Part shown: piece by piece, positions 1-6,656 of the stretch
How positions within the stretch are numbered: the first letter of the stretch is position 1
Layout: the number at the start of each line of letters is the position of its first letter
DNA from: an uncultured Clostridium sp.
GTDB taxonomy: Bacteria; Bacillota; Clostridia; TANB77; CAG-508
DNA length: 23,535 nt
Assembly (NCBI GenBank): GCA_900555085.1
Contig: USJU01000006.1
Span: 1-23,535, forward strand
Direction of reading: 5' to 3'
Notes under the pieces: generated by a model
Told to the model about the DNA's origin: nothing
Database searches by the model: none
The model's input: only the letters and a program-made list of their open reading frames with translations
Position numbers and translations under genes: made by a program

Positions 1-382
1 TTTCTAGTTCTTCTATATCTTGAATTCCTATTATATATCCTTGTTTATTAAAATTTTCTACTATTTGCATTTGGTGATTATTTACATGTTCTTTATATTC
101 TTTTTTTCTTGGTACTGCAATTATTTTTTTATTTTGCTTTAAAGCCTCTGTTATAGATCCGACACCACCATGTGTAATTATATAACTTGCTTTGTTTATA
201 AATTCTTCTAATTCTTTTTGTGATACAAAATCTATAATTTTCATTTTGTTACTTTCAAATTTCGTATTTCCTGCTTGAACTATTACTTTTTCTTGAATTA
301 TTCCTGTTTCAATAAGGTGTTCTATTTCTTTTAATAGTCTTTCAAATGAATTATCTTGTGTTCCCAACGTTACTAATATCAT
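1..382 (-). CDS. pssE: PssE/Alg13-like glycosyltransferase subunit (partial, 3' end outside window)
   Basis: The first 127 residues are visible and the C-terminus lies beyond position 1. The protein starts MILVTLGTQDNSFERLLKEI, the usual opening of the PssE/Cps14G/Alg13 family. Further on it has a THGGVGSITEAL stretch, the nucleotide-sugar-binding GGxGS loop of GT28-type C-terminal domains, followed by AVPRKKEYKEHVNNHQ. In known systems this protein is the catalytic half of a two-protein transferase that adds the second sugar (galactose or glucose from the UDP-sugar) to an undecaprenyl-linked precursor at the inner face of the membrane; the PssD half anchors it. Its ATG overlaps the TAA stop of the upstream pssD by one base (TAATG), so translation is probably coupled. 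The sugar specificity cannot be read from the sequence. Confidence 0.85.
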   Translation of the reverse strand, partial: MILVTLGTQDNSFERLLKEIEHLIETGIIQEKVIVQAGNTKFESNKMKIIDFVSQKELEEFINKASYIITHGGVGSITEALKQNKKIIAVPRKKEYKEHVNNHQMQIVENFNKQGYIIGIQDIEELE

Positions 383-850
383 TAATAAATCGAACCTCCT
401 AAAACTGCTTTTGGATATAATTTTAGCATTTCTTTCCATTGTACTATAAATAAGTCTGCTATTTTATATATTAATTTTCCAGTTGCTGTTTTTGTATTTC
501 TGTTTGCAAATGTTTCTATGTATATAATTTTGCTTCCAAATATTTTACCTATACAGCACATTGGTCCTGCTGTGTGTGTTCCTGTTGTTACTATATATTG
601 TGGTCTATATTTTATATAATAAAAAAGTGATATCCAGCAATTTATAAATAAAATAAATATGTATTTTATTAAATGAGCTCTTGTCCCATATAATAAATAT
701 GATATTTTTTTTCCGTATTTTTCTTTTTCTCCTTCAGTTACTTTATCTTTTTCTGTTATTATATGATAGTTATTTTTCAAACAGTGGTTTTAATTGCATT
801 AGTTCGTTGTAATGTCCACCTGTGCTTGATATAAATAGAACACGTTTCAT
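382..850 (-). pseudogene. pssD: PssD/Alg14-like membrane-anchor subunit, split by a one-base frameshift
   Basis: The reading frame opens with ATG at 850-848, seven bases after an AAAGGA ribosome site, and reads MKRVLFISSTGGHYNELMQL, the typical PssD/Cps14F/Alg14 N-terminus with its GGH motif. It hits TAA at 772-770, just after a run of five A (777-773 on the minus strand). Removing one base there joins it to the long downstream frame, giving LKPLFENNYHIITEKDKV, then a membrane stretch (LIKYIFILFINCWISLFYYI) and TTGTHTAGP. The repaired product would be 155 aa, normal for the family. The partner protein recruits PssE to the membrane. The open part alone (780-382, TTG start) lacks the GGH segment and should be inactive. 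Either a real mutation, a phase-variable homopolymer, or a sequencing/assembly indel. Confidence 0.8.
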
Positions 851-911
851 TTGATTTTCCTTTCAATTATTATTTTTTAATATTATATTAATTCTTTATA
901 TTTATTTTTTT

Positions 912-937
912 ATGGCGGTCAATGACCGCCGCTACAT
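912..937. repeat. Small palindromic (REP-like) element after the acyl-CoA ligase gene
   Basis: GGCGGTC (914-920), a 3-base AAT loop and GACCGCC (924-930) form a perfect 7-bp GC-rich hairpin in very AT-rich DNA, 30 bases past the stop codon of the ligase gene. On the minus strand it is followed by an A-rich, not a T-rich, stretch, so it is not a normal intrinsic terminator. The flank on the minus strand reads ATGTAGCGG, like the GTGTAGGGG of the element at 12769-12825. The same 7-3-7 design recurs at 8701-8717. Confidence 0.55.
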
Positions 938-966
938 ATCTTTAAATTAATTTGTTATCTTAAATT

Positions 967-2811
967 CTATTTTTGGTCTTTTTTGATTTCTGCAAATCTT
1001 TTTATTTTCATTGTTGTTGTTTTTTCGAATTCGTCTTTTTTGATTTCTAGGTTTTTAATTGCTTTGTATGATGTTAATTCTCTGTTTACTTTCTTAATTT
1101 CTTCCCATATTATTTTGCGTATTTCTTCTTCGCTTAGGTCTTTTCCGTGTAGATCTTCTATTTCTTCGTAATTTGGTATTACTTTAACAGATATTACAAG
1201 TTCCTTTTGCCCTTCTACTTCTTTTCCATATACCATACATTCTTTTATTTCTGGTACTTTTCCTAACATCATTTCTATTTCTTCTGGATATATATTTTTT
1301 CCGTTTTGTGTTACTATTACATTTTTGCTTCTTCCTGTTATGAATAAAAATCCATCTTTATCTAAGTATCCTATATCTCCTGAATTGAACCATCCATCAT
1401 ACATTACTTCTTTTGTTGCTTCTTCATTTTGATAGTATCCAAGCATTACTGTTTTACCTTTTATCCATACTTCTCCTTCACCTTTTTCGTTTGGATTATG
1501 TATTTTTATTTCATCTGGTAAAACTGCTTTTCCTGCTGACCCTACTCTTGGATCAAAGTCTGGCGTTAGTGCTGCAATTGGTGCTGTTTCTGTAAGTCCA
1601 TATCCTTGTAAAAATATGATTCCCATATCTTGTACCCATTTTCCTACTTTTGGATCGATAGGTGCTGCTGCTGAAACTATTATTCTTAAATTTCCCCCTA
1701 AATTGTCTAAAATTTCTTTAAATACTTTTCTTTTTATATCTACACCTACAGATTTTAGTGCATTTGTAACATGAATCATAGAATTTACTATTGGTGCTTT
1801 TCCACTTTTATCTATAGATTTATTTATTTTTTTGTGTAGATTTTCTATTAATAATGGAACTGCAAGCAATGCTGTTGGTTTTGATTCTTGCAAGTTTGGT
1901 ACTATATATTTTAAACCTTCACATATTGCAATTGAACATCCTCTTTCTATTGGTAATAGTAATCCTATTGTAGATTCGTATGTATGATGAAGTGGTAAAA
2001 CTGAAAAGAATCTATCTGTTGGATATATTTTTACGTAAGGATTTACAGAGTTTATATTTTCTGCTAAGTTTCTGTTACATATTTTTACACCTTTAGATTG
2101 TGAAGTTGTTCCAGATGTAAATATTAAAAGTCTAAATTCTTCTGGATCTATTTCTATTTCATTAAAACTATTATCTCCATTTTTTACATTTTTTTTACCT
2201 TCTTCTAAAATATAGTTATAACCAACATTTCTTCCTTGCACTTTATCGTCTGAATTCATTTCAATAAAATATTTTACAGATGGTAAATTATCTTGAATTT
2301 TACTTATTACATCTTTTTTCTTTTTAGAGTATATAACTGCAGATGTGTTTGAACGATTAATTAAATTTTCTATTTCATTAGCTGGTAATTCTTTATCTAA
2401 AGGAACTGCTATTCCAGCTCCACATAATAGTGCTAAATAAGATGTATACCAACAATAAGATGTTTCTCCTATTATTGCAATTTTTTCATCTTTTAAATTT
2501 AGAAATTTTGTAAGTGCTGTTCCAAGTCCTATAACATCTTCTCCAAATTGTTTATATGTAATTTCTTTATATGGTTCTTTGTGATCTTGTTTTTCTAATG
2601 CAAATATATTTTCTGAATATTTTTCTATGCTTGAATTAAATATTTCTTTTACTGTTTTATAATTTGTTGCTGGATAATACTCATGCTTCTTATTTTTTTC
2701 GTTAATCTTCTTAGGGTCTATTTCTACATTAACTTCTTCTATATTCTCTATATCTTTCATTTTTAATTTTGGGAATTTAAAATTTGGTATTTTTAAATCT
2801 CTTAAGCTCAT
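967..2811 (-). CDS. Long-chain fatty-acid-CoA ligase (AMP-forming)
   Basis: This 614-residue protein belongs to the adenylate-forming (ANL) family and should activate a fatty acid with ATP and CoA in the cytoplasm, for membrane lipid synthesis or fatty-acid uptake. The phosphate-binding loop FTSGTTSQSKGV lies at about 231-242 and carries Ser where many relatives have the Gly and Pro of TTGxPKG. The motif LQGYGLTETAP and the C-terminal hinge region DGWFNSGDIGYLDKDG, then ITGRSKNVIVTQNGKNIYP, are intact. The first 45 residues are a Lys/Glu-rich extension ahead of the core. The start is supported by AAAGGAGAG ten bases upstream. The gene has its own promoter (2848-2876) behind the terminator of the preceding gene, so it is probably transcribed alone. 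Chain-length preference is unknown. A TetR regulator gene lies two genes upstream and might control it, which is inference. Confidence 0.9.
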   Translation of the reverse strand: MSLRDLKIPNFKFPKLKMKDIENIEEVNVEIDPKKINEKNKKHEYYPATNYKTVKEIFNSSIEKYSENIFALEKQDHKEPYKEITYKQFGEDVIGLGTALTKFLNLKDEKIAIIGETSYCWYTSYLALLCGAGIAVPLDKELPANEIENLINRSNTSAVIYSKKKKDVISKIQDNLPSVKYFIEMNSDDKVQGRNVGYNYILEEGKKNVKNGDNSFNEIEIDPEEFRLLIFTSGTTSQSKGVKICNRNLAENINSVNPYVKIYPTDRFFSVLPLHHTYESTIGLLLPIERGCSIAICEGLKYIVPNLQESKPTALLAVPLLIENLHKKINKSIDKSGKAPIVNSMIHVTNALKSVGVDIKRKVFKEILDNLGGNLRIIVSAAAPIDPKVGKWVQDMGIIFLQGYGLTETAPIAALTPDFDPRVGSAGKAVLPDEIKIHNPNEKGEGEVWIKGKTVMLGYYQNEEATKEVMYDGWFNSGDIGYLDKDGFLFITGRSKNVIVTQNGKNIYPEEIEMMLGKVPEIKECMVYGKEVEGQKELVISVKVIPNYEEIEDLHGKDLSEEEIRKIIWEEIKKVNRELTSYKAIKNLEIKKDEFEKTTTMKIKRFAEIKKDQK

Positions 2812-2847
2812 TTTTTATCGCTCTCCTTTTATTTTTTTATCATTGGT

Positions 2848-2876
2848 ATTATGTCACATTTTTTAAATTTTGTAAA
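2848..2876 (-). promoter_or_regulatory. Sigma-A-type promoter of the acyl-CoA ligase gene
   Basis: On the minus strand TTTACA (2876-2871) is followed by a 17-base spacer and CATAAT (2853-2848), about 37 bases before the ATG. It lies between the terminator of the upstream gene and the ribosome site. Confidence 0.6.
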
Positions 2877-2877
2877 G

Positions 2878-2903
2878 AAAAAACGACCCAACGGCCGTTT
2901 TTT
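2878..2903 (-). terminator. Intrinsic terminator after the 285-aa gene
   Basis: On the minus strand an A6-CGGCC arm pairs with GGTCG-T6 across a 4-base loop (one G-U pair), starting a few bases after the stop at 2907. The tract of T on either strand suggests that it may also work in the other direction. Confidence 0.8.
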
Positions 2904-2906
2904 CTT

Positions 2907-3764
2907 TTAGTTTTCTCCTCTTCCTTCTGGAAGTGCATTTGAATTATCTACTACAATTCTTATGCTCATTATTGTTTTTATTGCTCTACCTAGCTTGCTT
3001 TGTTTGATTCTTTGCCATAATGTTGGTTTTGCTTCAAATGTTTCTGCAATGTATTGTTCTTCTGTAATTTGTTCAACTGTTGTTTCTTGAACAGGCTCTC
3101 GTACAGTTTGAACTGTTTTTTCTTCAATTGGAGCTGGTATTGCTTTTAAAGCATCTGCAACTTCTATTCCTATATAGCTTAATGCTTTTGATCTATCTTC
3201 TATTCTTTCCATATCTATTTCAATATGTAAATTAGATTCTAGGTTTGCTATTCTTGCATTTACAAGTTTTAAAGCATCTTGATAATTTTGAGATTTATTT
3301 GTTCTTGCTCTACCAATTATCATTAGAGGCTCAACCATATCTTCTCCAAATTTTTCTTTAGATTCTTTAACTGTATCTTTCCAATTTTTTTCTTTGTTTT
3401 GTACAGCTTCTAAAACTTCTTTTAATTCTGTACCTAAATTTATATTATTTTCTCTTTGTCTAATTAAACTTTCTATTTGTTTTGTATTTTCTTCAAATTG
3501 ATTAGTTGCAAATTCAACTAATCCATAAGCAGCATTATATACACTTGATGGAAAGTTTTTCTTTTTTGGATATTCTATTAAATATGTTTTTATTGATTCG
3601 ATTAAATCCTTAAAATAGCTATCTTCCTCTAATTCTACTATTTGTTTTTTACTTTTTGGATTAATCATTCTTTGTACTTTATCAATATTTGATAATATTT
3701 TTTCTTCCGTGATAACCATTCTCACGTTTACTATGCCTGTTCTGTTTCTTCTAAATAAAGACAT
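2907..3764 (-). CDS. Hypothetical protein, 285 aa, helical, with Pro/Glu/Thr linker and basic C-terminal helix
   Basis: I do not recognise this family. The start at 3764 (MSLFRRNRTGIVNVRM) is chosen because AAGGAGGG lies ten bases upstream; a longer frame from 3815 would have this ribosome site inside its coding sequence. Residues about 20-200 are charged and helix-rich (for example IESLIRQRENN and NARIANLESNLHIEIDMERI), in parts like a coiled coil. Around 207-245 is a low-complexity linker rich in Glu, Thr, Val, Gln and Pro. It is followed by a basic amphipathic stretch (LWQRIKQSKLGRAIKTIMSI) that could touch a membrane or nucleic acid, and a short polar tail. No signal peptide or clear transmembrane segment is visible. 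It lies directly downstream of a TetR gene, with its own TATAAT box and operator-like repeats between them, so TetR control is plausible. Confidence 0.75.
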   Translation of the reverse strand: MSLFRRNRTGIVNVRMVITEEKILSNIDKVQRMINPKSKKQIVELEEDSYFKDLIESIKTYLIEYPKKKNFPSSVYNAAYGLVEFATNQFEENTKQIESLIRQRENNINLGTELKEVLEAVQNKEKNWKDTVKESKEKFGEDMVEPLMIIGRARTNKSQNYQDALKLVNARIANLESNLHIEIDMERIEDRSKALSYIGIEVADALKAIPAPIEEKTVQTVREPVQETTVEQITEEQYIAETFEAKPTLWQRIKQSKLGRAIKTIMSIRIVVDNSNALPEGRGEN

Positions 3765-3813
3765 TGTAAACTCACCCTCCTTAATCATACGTATTATTGC
3801 TCTTAACGATTTC

Positions 3814-3842
3814 ATTATACACTTTTCAACATAAAACTACAA
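3814..3842 (-). promoter_or_regulatory. Probable promoter of the 285-aa gene
   Basis: TATAAT (3819-3814 on the minus strand) is preceded, at 17 bases, by a weak TTGTAG (3842-3837). The -10 box is perfect and the -35 box poor, which would suit a promoter that is repressed or activated through the repeats just upstream (3861-3903). Confidence 0.5.
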
Positions 3843-3860
3843 GTAAAAAGTCGAAAAAAC

Positions 3861-3903
3861 ATATTACTTTTTTGTAACATTTTTGTAATATTTTTGTAAT
3901 ATT
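3861..3903. promoter_or_regulatory. Operator-like repeat cluster between tetR and the 285-aa gene
   Basis: ATATTAC (3861-3867), six T, then GTAACAT form an imperfect palindrome. It is followed by two further direct copies of the ATTTTTGTAAT unit at spacings of about 10-11 bases, that is one helix turn. The cluster covers the last codon of tetR and lies 20 bases upstream of the next gene's -35 box. This is the size and symmetry expected of a TetR-family site, but the assignment is inferred; it could also be simple AT-rich repeats. Confidence 0.35.
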
Positions 3904-4468
3904 ATCTTTTGATACCTTTTATAACTGATGTTTCAAGTTCTGTATACATTTTTTTTATATCTATTTCTTGGTTTGTTTTCATTTTATATATTAAACTTGT
4001 ACATGTTGAAGCAAATATTTCTGATGCTAAAACTTCTGAATCCATATCTATTATTTCCTGTTTTTCTATTCCTTCTTTTATAATTTTTTCTACAGTTTTT
4101 ATATAATCCATTACATATCTTCTACAGGTTGTGTTTCTTTCTTCAGTTCCCCATATTTGGCTTAATACAATAGTTATTAGATTTTCATATTTTTTTAGTA
4201 CTTTAACTTGTATTAATATAATCGCTTTAATTTTATCTATAGAATTATCTAACTTAGCTGTTTTTATTTGAATACTATTTTTTAATAATTTCATTCCTTC
4301 TTCTACTAAGAAGTTAAAAATTTCTTCTTTACTAGAAAAATGATAATACAATGTTCCTTTAGCCACTCCAACAGTTGCCGTTATTTCTTCGATACTAGTA
4401 GATTCATATCCTTTTTCAGCAAATAATTTCATAGAAGTTTCAAAAATTTTTCTTTTTGTTTTATTCAT
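3902..4468 (-). CDS. TetR/AcrR-family transcriptional regulator
   Basis: The protein has 188 residues, normal for the family. The N-terminal part (about 1-50) is the classic TetR DNA-binding domain: KIFETSMKLFAEKGYESTSI, then EEITATVGVAKGTLYYHFSS with the recognition helix and the KGTLYYHF signature. The rest is a helical ligand-binding and dimerisation domain whose ligand cannot be read from the sequence. Such proteins usually repress nearby genes and release DNA when a small molecule binds. The start is supported by AAAGGTGAT about eight bases upstream. The downstream genes are the 285-aa unknown and the acyl-CoA ligase. Control of lipid metabolism is therefore possible but not shown. It lies directly behind tRNA-Leu and its terminator. 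Confidence 0.9.
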   Translation of the reverse strand: MNKTKRKIFETSMKLFAEKGYESTSIEEITATVGVAKGTLYYHFSSKEEIFNFLVEEGMKLLKNSIQIKTAKLDNSIDKIKAIILIQVKVLKKYENLITIVLSQIWGTEERNTTCRRYVMDYIKTVEKIIKEGIEKQEIIDMDSEVLASEIFASTCTSLIYKMKTNQEIDIKKMYTELETSVIKGIKR

Positions 4469-4482
4469 ATATATATCACCTT

Positions 4483-4511
4483 TTATAAAAATATCGCACC
4501 AGCAGTGCGAT
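4483..4511 (-). terminator. Intrinsic terminator of tRNA-Leu
   Basis: On the minus strand ATCGCAC and GTGCGAT form a 7-bp stem with a 5-base loop, followed by ATTTTTATA. It begins 11 bases after the tRNA CCA end and lies just upstream of the tetR ribosome site. Confidence 0.8.
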
Positions 4512-4521
4512 TTGTTTTATT

Positions 4522-4608
4522 TGGTGCAGGTGGTGGGACTCGAACCCACACATAGTTTCCTATAATAGATTTTGAGTCTATCGCGTCTACCAATTCCACC
4601 ACACCTGC
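4522..4608 (-). tRNA. tRNA-Leu (anticodon CAA), CCA encoded
   Basis: The minus strand folds as a class II tRNA of 87 bases including CCA. The acceptor stem is GCAGGTG with CACCTGC and discriminator A. The anticodon stem ATAGA/TCTAT carries the loop CTCAAAA, giving anticodon CAA for UUG codons. There is a long variable arm (TATAG-GAAA-CTATG), and the T-loop is GGTTCGAGTCC. The long variable arm supports leucine. A promoter (4621-4649) and a terminator (4483-4511) frame it as a single-gene unit. Confidence 0.95.
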
Positions 4609-4620
4609 ATTTACCTTTGT

Positions 4621-4649
4621 ACTATATCACAAATAATATTTTTTGTCTA
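4621..4649 (-). promoter_or_regulatory. Promoter of tRNA-Leu
   Basis: TAGACA (4649-4644, minus strand), a 17-base spacer and TATAGT (4626-4621), ending about 12 bases before the tRNA 5' end, as expected for a short-leader tRNA transcript. Confidence 0.7.
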
Positions 4650-4672
4650 TACGTTTATAAAAAATAAAAAAA

Positions 4673-4727
4673 TAGGGGCACCCACTAAAAAAGCCAATCC
4701 TTACACCTAAAATAGAATTTTCTATAG
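4673..4727 (-). repeat. Dispersed repeat, copy A (after rpmA)
   Basis: Read on the minus strand this 55-base stretch aligns with copy B at 12769-12825. Shared blocks in the same order are CTATA, GAA, TTCT, TTTTA, GTGTA, GG, GGC and TTAG, up to a G/C-rich palindromic tail. Copy A is the more degenerate one. Both copies have the same orientation and sit just downstream of a coding gene's terminator hairpin. Confidence 0.5.
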
Positions 4728-4736
4728 CATAAAAAC

Positions 4737-4767
4737 AAAAAAAGATTGTAATAATACAATCTTTTTT
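4737..4767 (-). terminator. Intrinsic terminator of rplU-rpmA
   Basis: AAAGATTGTA and TACAATCTTT form a perfect 10-bp stem with a 4-base loop and T tract on the minus strand, directly behind the rpmA stop. Confidence 0.9.
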
Positions 4768-4770
4768 GTT

Positions 4771-5049
4771 CTATGCTTCAGCTTTATCTGCTTCAGCTTC
4801 TGGGTAAACACTAACTTGTTTTTTGTCTCTACCTTTTTTCTCAAATTTTACTATTCCAGATTCTAATGCAAATAATGTATCATCTCCACCGATACCAACA
4901 TTTTTTCCTGGATGTATATGTGTTCCTCTTTGTCTTACAAGAATATTTCCTGCTAAAACAAATTGTCCATCTGCTCTTTTGACACCTAAACGTTTAGACT
5001 CACTGTCTCTACCGTTTTTTACACTACCTTGCCCTTTTTTATGTGCCAT
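4771..5049 (-). CDS. rpmA: 50S ribosomal protein L27
   Basis: The 92-residue protein begins MAHKKGQGSVKNGRDSESKR and continues with GVKRADGQFVLAGNILVRQR and GTHIHPGKNVGIGGDDTLFA, the L27 signature. L27 sits near the peptidyl-transferase centre of the 50S subunit and its N-terminal tail reaches the tRNA acceptor ends. In most Firmicutes L27 carries an extra N-terminal peptide of about nine residues ending in a FFA-type motif that the protease Prp removes. Here the protein begins directly with the mature-type AHKKG sequence. A ribosome site (GAAGGGAG) precedes the ATG. The gene follows rplU after only 61 bases, and no prp gene lies between them. The C-terminal tail is acidic and Ala-rich (PEAEADKAEA). 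Confidence 0.97.
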   Translation of the reverse strand: MAHKKGQGSVKNGRDSESKRLGVKRADGQFVLAGNILVRQRGTHIHPGKNVGIGGDDTLFALESGIVKFEKKGRDKKQVSVYPEAEADKAEA

Positions 5050-5110
5050 ACTTTTTCACTCCCTTCGCAATTTATTTTTTATATCTCTTTAATTAAAATC
5101 TAATTAAACT

Positions 5111-5467
5111 TTAAGCTTCTACTTTTTCTTCTTTAGCAGTAGCTTTTTTTGCACTAGAAGTTTTTACTGCTGTAATTTCAACTTTTGTGTAAGGTTGTCT
5201 GTGTCCTTGTTTTCTTCTATAATTCTTTTTAGCTTTATATTTGAAAACAATTATTTTTTTACCTTTACCGTGAGCTACAACTTTTCCTTCTACTTTTGCA
5301 CCTTTAACATAAGGACTTCCTATTTCTACTTTTCCTTCATCAGATACTAAAATAACTTTATCAAAAGTAATTTTTTTACCTTCTTCTGTATCTAATTTTT
5401 CAAAGAAAACTACATCTCCTTCTGCTACTTTGTATTGTTTTCCACAGCTTTCAATAATTGCGTACAT
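5111..5467 (-). CDS. rplU: 50S ribosomal protein L21
   Basis: The product has 118 residues when started at MYAIIESCGKQYKVAEGD, the usual L21 start, with GGGAGGTG upstream; a longer frame to 5509 would run through the leader RNA. The core contains IGSPYVKGAKVEGKVVAHGK and YKAKKNYRRKQGHRQPYTKV, typical L21 and 23S rRNA-binding sequence. The last 15 or so residues (SSAKKATAKEEKVEA) are a charged extension beyond the roughly 103-residue core of most bacteria. It is the first gene of the rplU-rpmA operon, with a very good promoter and a structured leader upstream. Confidence 0.97.
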   Translation of the reverse strand: MYAIIESCGKQYKVAEGDVVFFEKLDTEEGKKITFDKVILVSDEGKVEIGSPYVKGAKVEGKVVAHGKGKKIIVFKYKAKKNYRRKQGHRQPYTKVEITAVKTSSAKKATAKEEKVEA

Positions 5468-5497
5468 TCTTAAATGCACCTCCCTTTTTCGTATACT

Positions 5498-5558
5498 CGC
5501 TAATCCCAAACCTAAGGTAGCTAATTATTTCATAGCATTTATTTACCACGATTAAGCG
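5498..5558 (-). ncRNA. Structured 5' leader of rplU (candidate L21 leader)
   Basis: The transcript between promoter and rplU can fold into nested helices. CGCTTAATC (5558-5550) pairs with GATTAGCG (5505-5498) with one bulge. GGTA (5547-5544) pairs with TACC (5519-5516), and GCTA (5536-5533) with TAGC (5523-5520) closes a 9-base loop. A ribosomal-protein leader in front of rplU is known from Bacillus and relatives and is thought to control the operon in response to L21. I recognise the position and foldability, not a verified match to that family. Confidence 0.55.
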
Positions 5559-5572
5559 GATTACATTTACAA

Positions 5573-5601
5573 ATTTTAACACAAAAAGCAAGGTTTGTCA
5601 A
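5573..5601 (-). promoter_or_regulatory. Promoter of rplU-rpmA
   Basis: Consensus TTGACA (5601-5596), a 17-base spacer and TAAAAT (5578-5573) on the minus strand. It gives a leader of about 100 nt. It is the best -35 box in the window, as expected for a ribosomal-protein operon. Confidence 0.85.
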
Positions 5602-5651
5602 TTTTTGAACAAAATTTTATTCAATTTATTTTTATACATATTTTTATAAAT

Positions 5652-6587
5652 CTATACAGACATATTTATTCCTCTTGCAACAATACTGCTCATATTATCT
5701 ATTAATTCATCTATTTCTTTTGGAGTTACTATCATATTATATTCATTTGGTATTAAAGCCGATTTTATTTCTTCGTAATTGTCTTTTTCTTTTAATTTAT
5801 TTAAATATTCATTTGATTGAGCTTCATCTTGTAATTTTCCAATAAATAAATCTAAACAATCATTTACAAGAACTGCACTTTCTACAACTGTTGGTATTCC
5901 CATTGCTATTACTGGAATTCCTAAACTATTTTCACTTATTTCTTTTCTTGTATTTCCTACTCCTGCACCTGGCACAATTCCAGTATCTGATATTTGAATG
6001 GTTTTACTTATTCTATCTATACTTCTTGAAGCTAAACTATCTATTACAATTAATAATTTTGGTTTTGTTTTTTCTACAATTCCTTCTAATACTTCTAAAG
6101 TTTCTATTCCAGTTGTTCCTAAAACACCTGGTGATATTGCACTTACAGGTCTTGCATCTTCTTCTATATATTCTGGAAAATATTTTATAATATGTCTTGT
6201 TACATCAATATCATTAATTACTTTTGGACCTAATGCATCTGGTGTTACATATATATTTCCTAGTCCAACTACTAAAATTTCATCTTGTGAATCTGTGTGT
6301 TTGTTTATAAGTTCTTTCAATTCTTTAGAAACTATTTCTGCCGATTGTTGTAATTCATCACTATCTATTATTTTAATATTTTTTATATCAATAGTAATAT
6401 AATCTCCTATTGGTTTTCCTATTGCTTTTTCTCCCTCTTCACTTGTAATTTTCACTTTTGTAATTTTTAAATTTTCATTAATTTCTTCATTTTCTACATC
6501 TATTCCTTCTATATTGTCATCTAATTTGTTTGCTTTTTTATACAAATCTCTTCTTTCATCTGCTAAATCTGTTCTAAAATTGAACAT
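5652..6587 (-). CDS. gpr: Germination protease GPR
   Basis: The 311-residue product starts MFNFRTDLADERRDLY, chosen because GGAGG lies eight bases upstream; a longer frame to 6653 would run through the hairpin. GPR is an aspartic-type protease made in the forespore that degrades small acid-soluble spore proteins at germination. The two Asp residues known to be essential in Bacillus megaterium (127 and 193) correspond to D117 in VTPDALGP and D183 in VIDSLASR, with the same 66-residue spacing. ISPGVLGTTGIET and SDTGIVPGAGVGNTRKEIS are further family motifs. The uniform 10-residue offset means the inhibitory propeptide, 15 residues in Bacillus, would be only about five here. It is the strongest single marker that the host forms endospores. 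It follows glmU but is separated from it by a terminator-like hairpin. Confidence 0.96.
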   Translation of the reverse strand: MFNFRTDLADERRDLYKKANKLDDNIEGIDVENEEINENLKITKVKITSEEGEKAIGKPIGDYITIDIKNIKIIDSDELQQSAEIVSKELKELINKHTDSQDEILVVGLGNIYVTPDALGPKVINDIDVTRHIIKYFPEYIEEDARPVSAISPGVLGTTGIETLEVLEGIVEKTKPKLLIVIDSLASRSIDRISKTIQISDTGIVPGAGVGNTRKEISENSLGIPVIAMGIPTVVESAVLVNDCLDLFIGKLQDEAQSNEYLNKLKEKDNYEEIKSALIPNEYNMIVTPKEIDELIDNMSSIVARGINMSV

Positions 6588-6641
6588 AAAAAAAACCTCC
6601 TTAATCAAATTTATTTTATTATATTTTTTGATTAAAGAAGC
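6588..6641 (-). terminator. Terminator-like hairpin that also buries the gpr ribosome site
   Basis: On the minus strand GCTTCTTTAATCAAA (6641-6627) pairs over 15 continuous positions (three G-U) with TTTGATTAAGGAGGT (6609-6595). It is followed by a run of eight T (6595-6588) and the gpr ATG. Thus the same structure has the form of an intrinsic terminator for transcripts coming from glmU and covers the GGAGG ribosome site of gpr. The 17-base loop contains TATAAT (6623-6618). I see no good -35 partner for it. Confidence 0.7.
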
Positions 6642-6656
6642 TTTTTTATTCAAATT

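Noticed and set aside
912..937. GC-rich hairpin as terminator of the acyl-CoA ligase gene
   Set aside because: On the transcribed strand it is followed by A-rich sequence, not by T; it fits a repeat better.
983..1171. Plus-strand ORFs opposite most minus-strand genes, rich in Leu, Phe, Ser and Tyr
   Set aside because: These are antisense shadows of AT-rich genes; they lack ribosome sites and have membrane-like composition only because AAA/GAA codons are read in reverse.
5602..5624. TTGAATAAAA / TTTTGTTCAA as terminator of gpr
   Set aside because: Only AT pairs, no T tract, and it lies against the rplU -35 box; too weak to annotate.
6618..6646. Complete sigma-A or sigma-G promoter for gpr
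   Set aside because: TATAAT is present, but no acceptable -35 box lies at the right distance for sigma-A, and the sigma-G-like GAATA is about 23 bases away.
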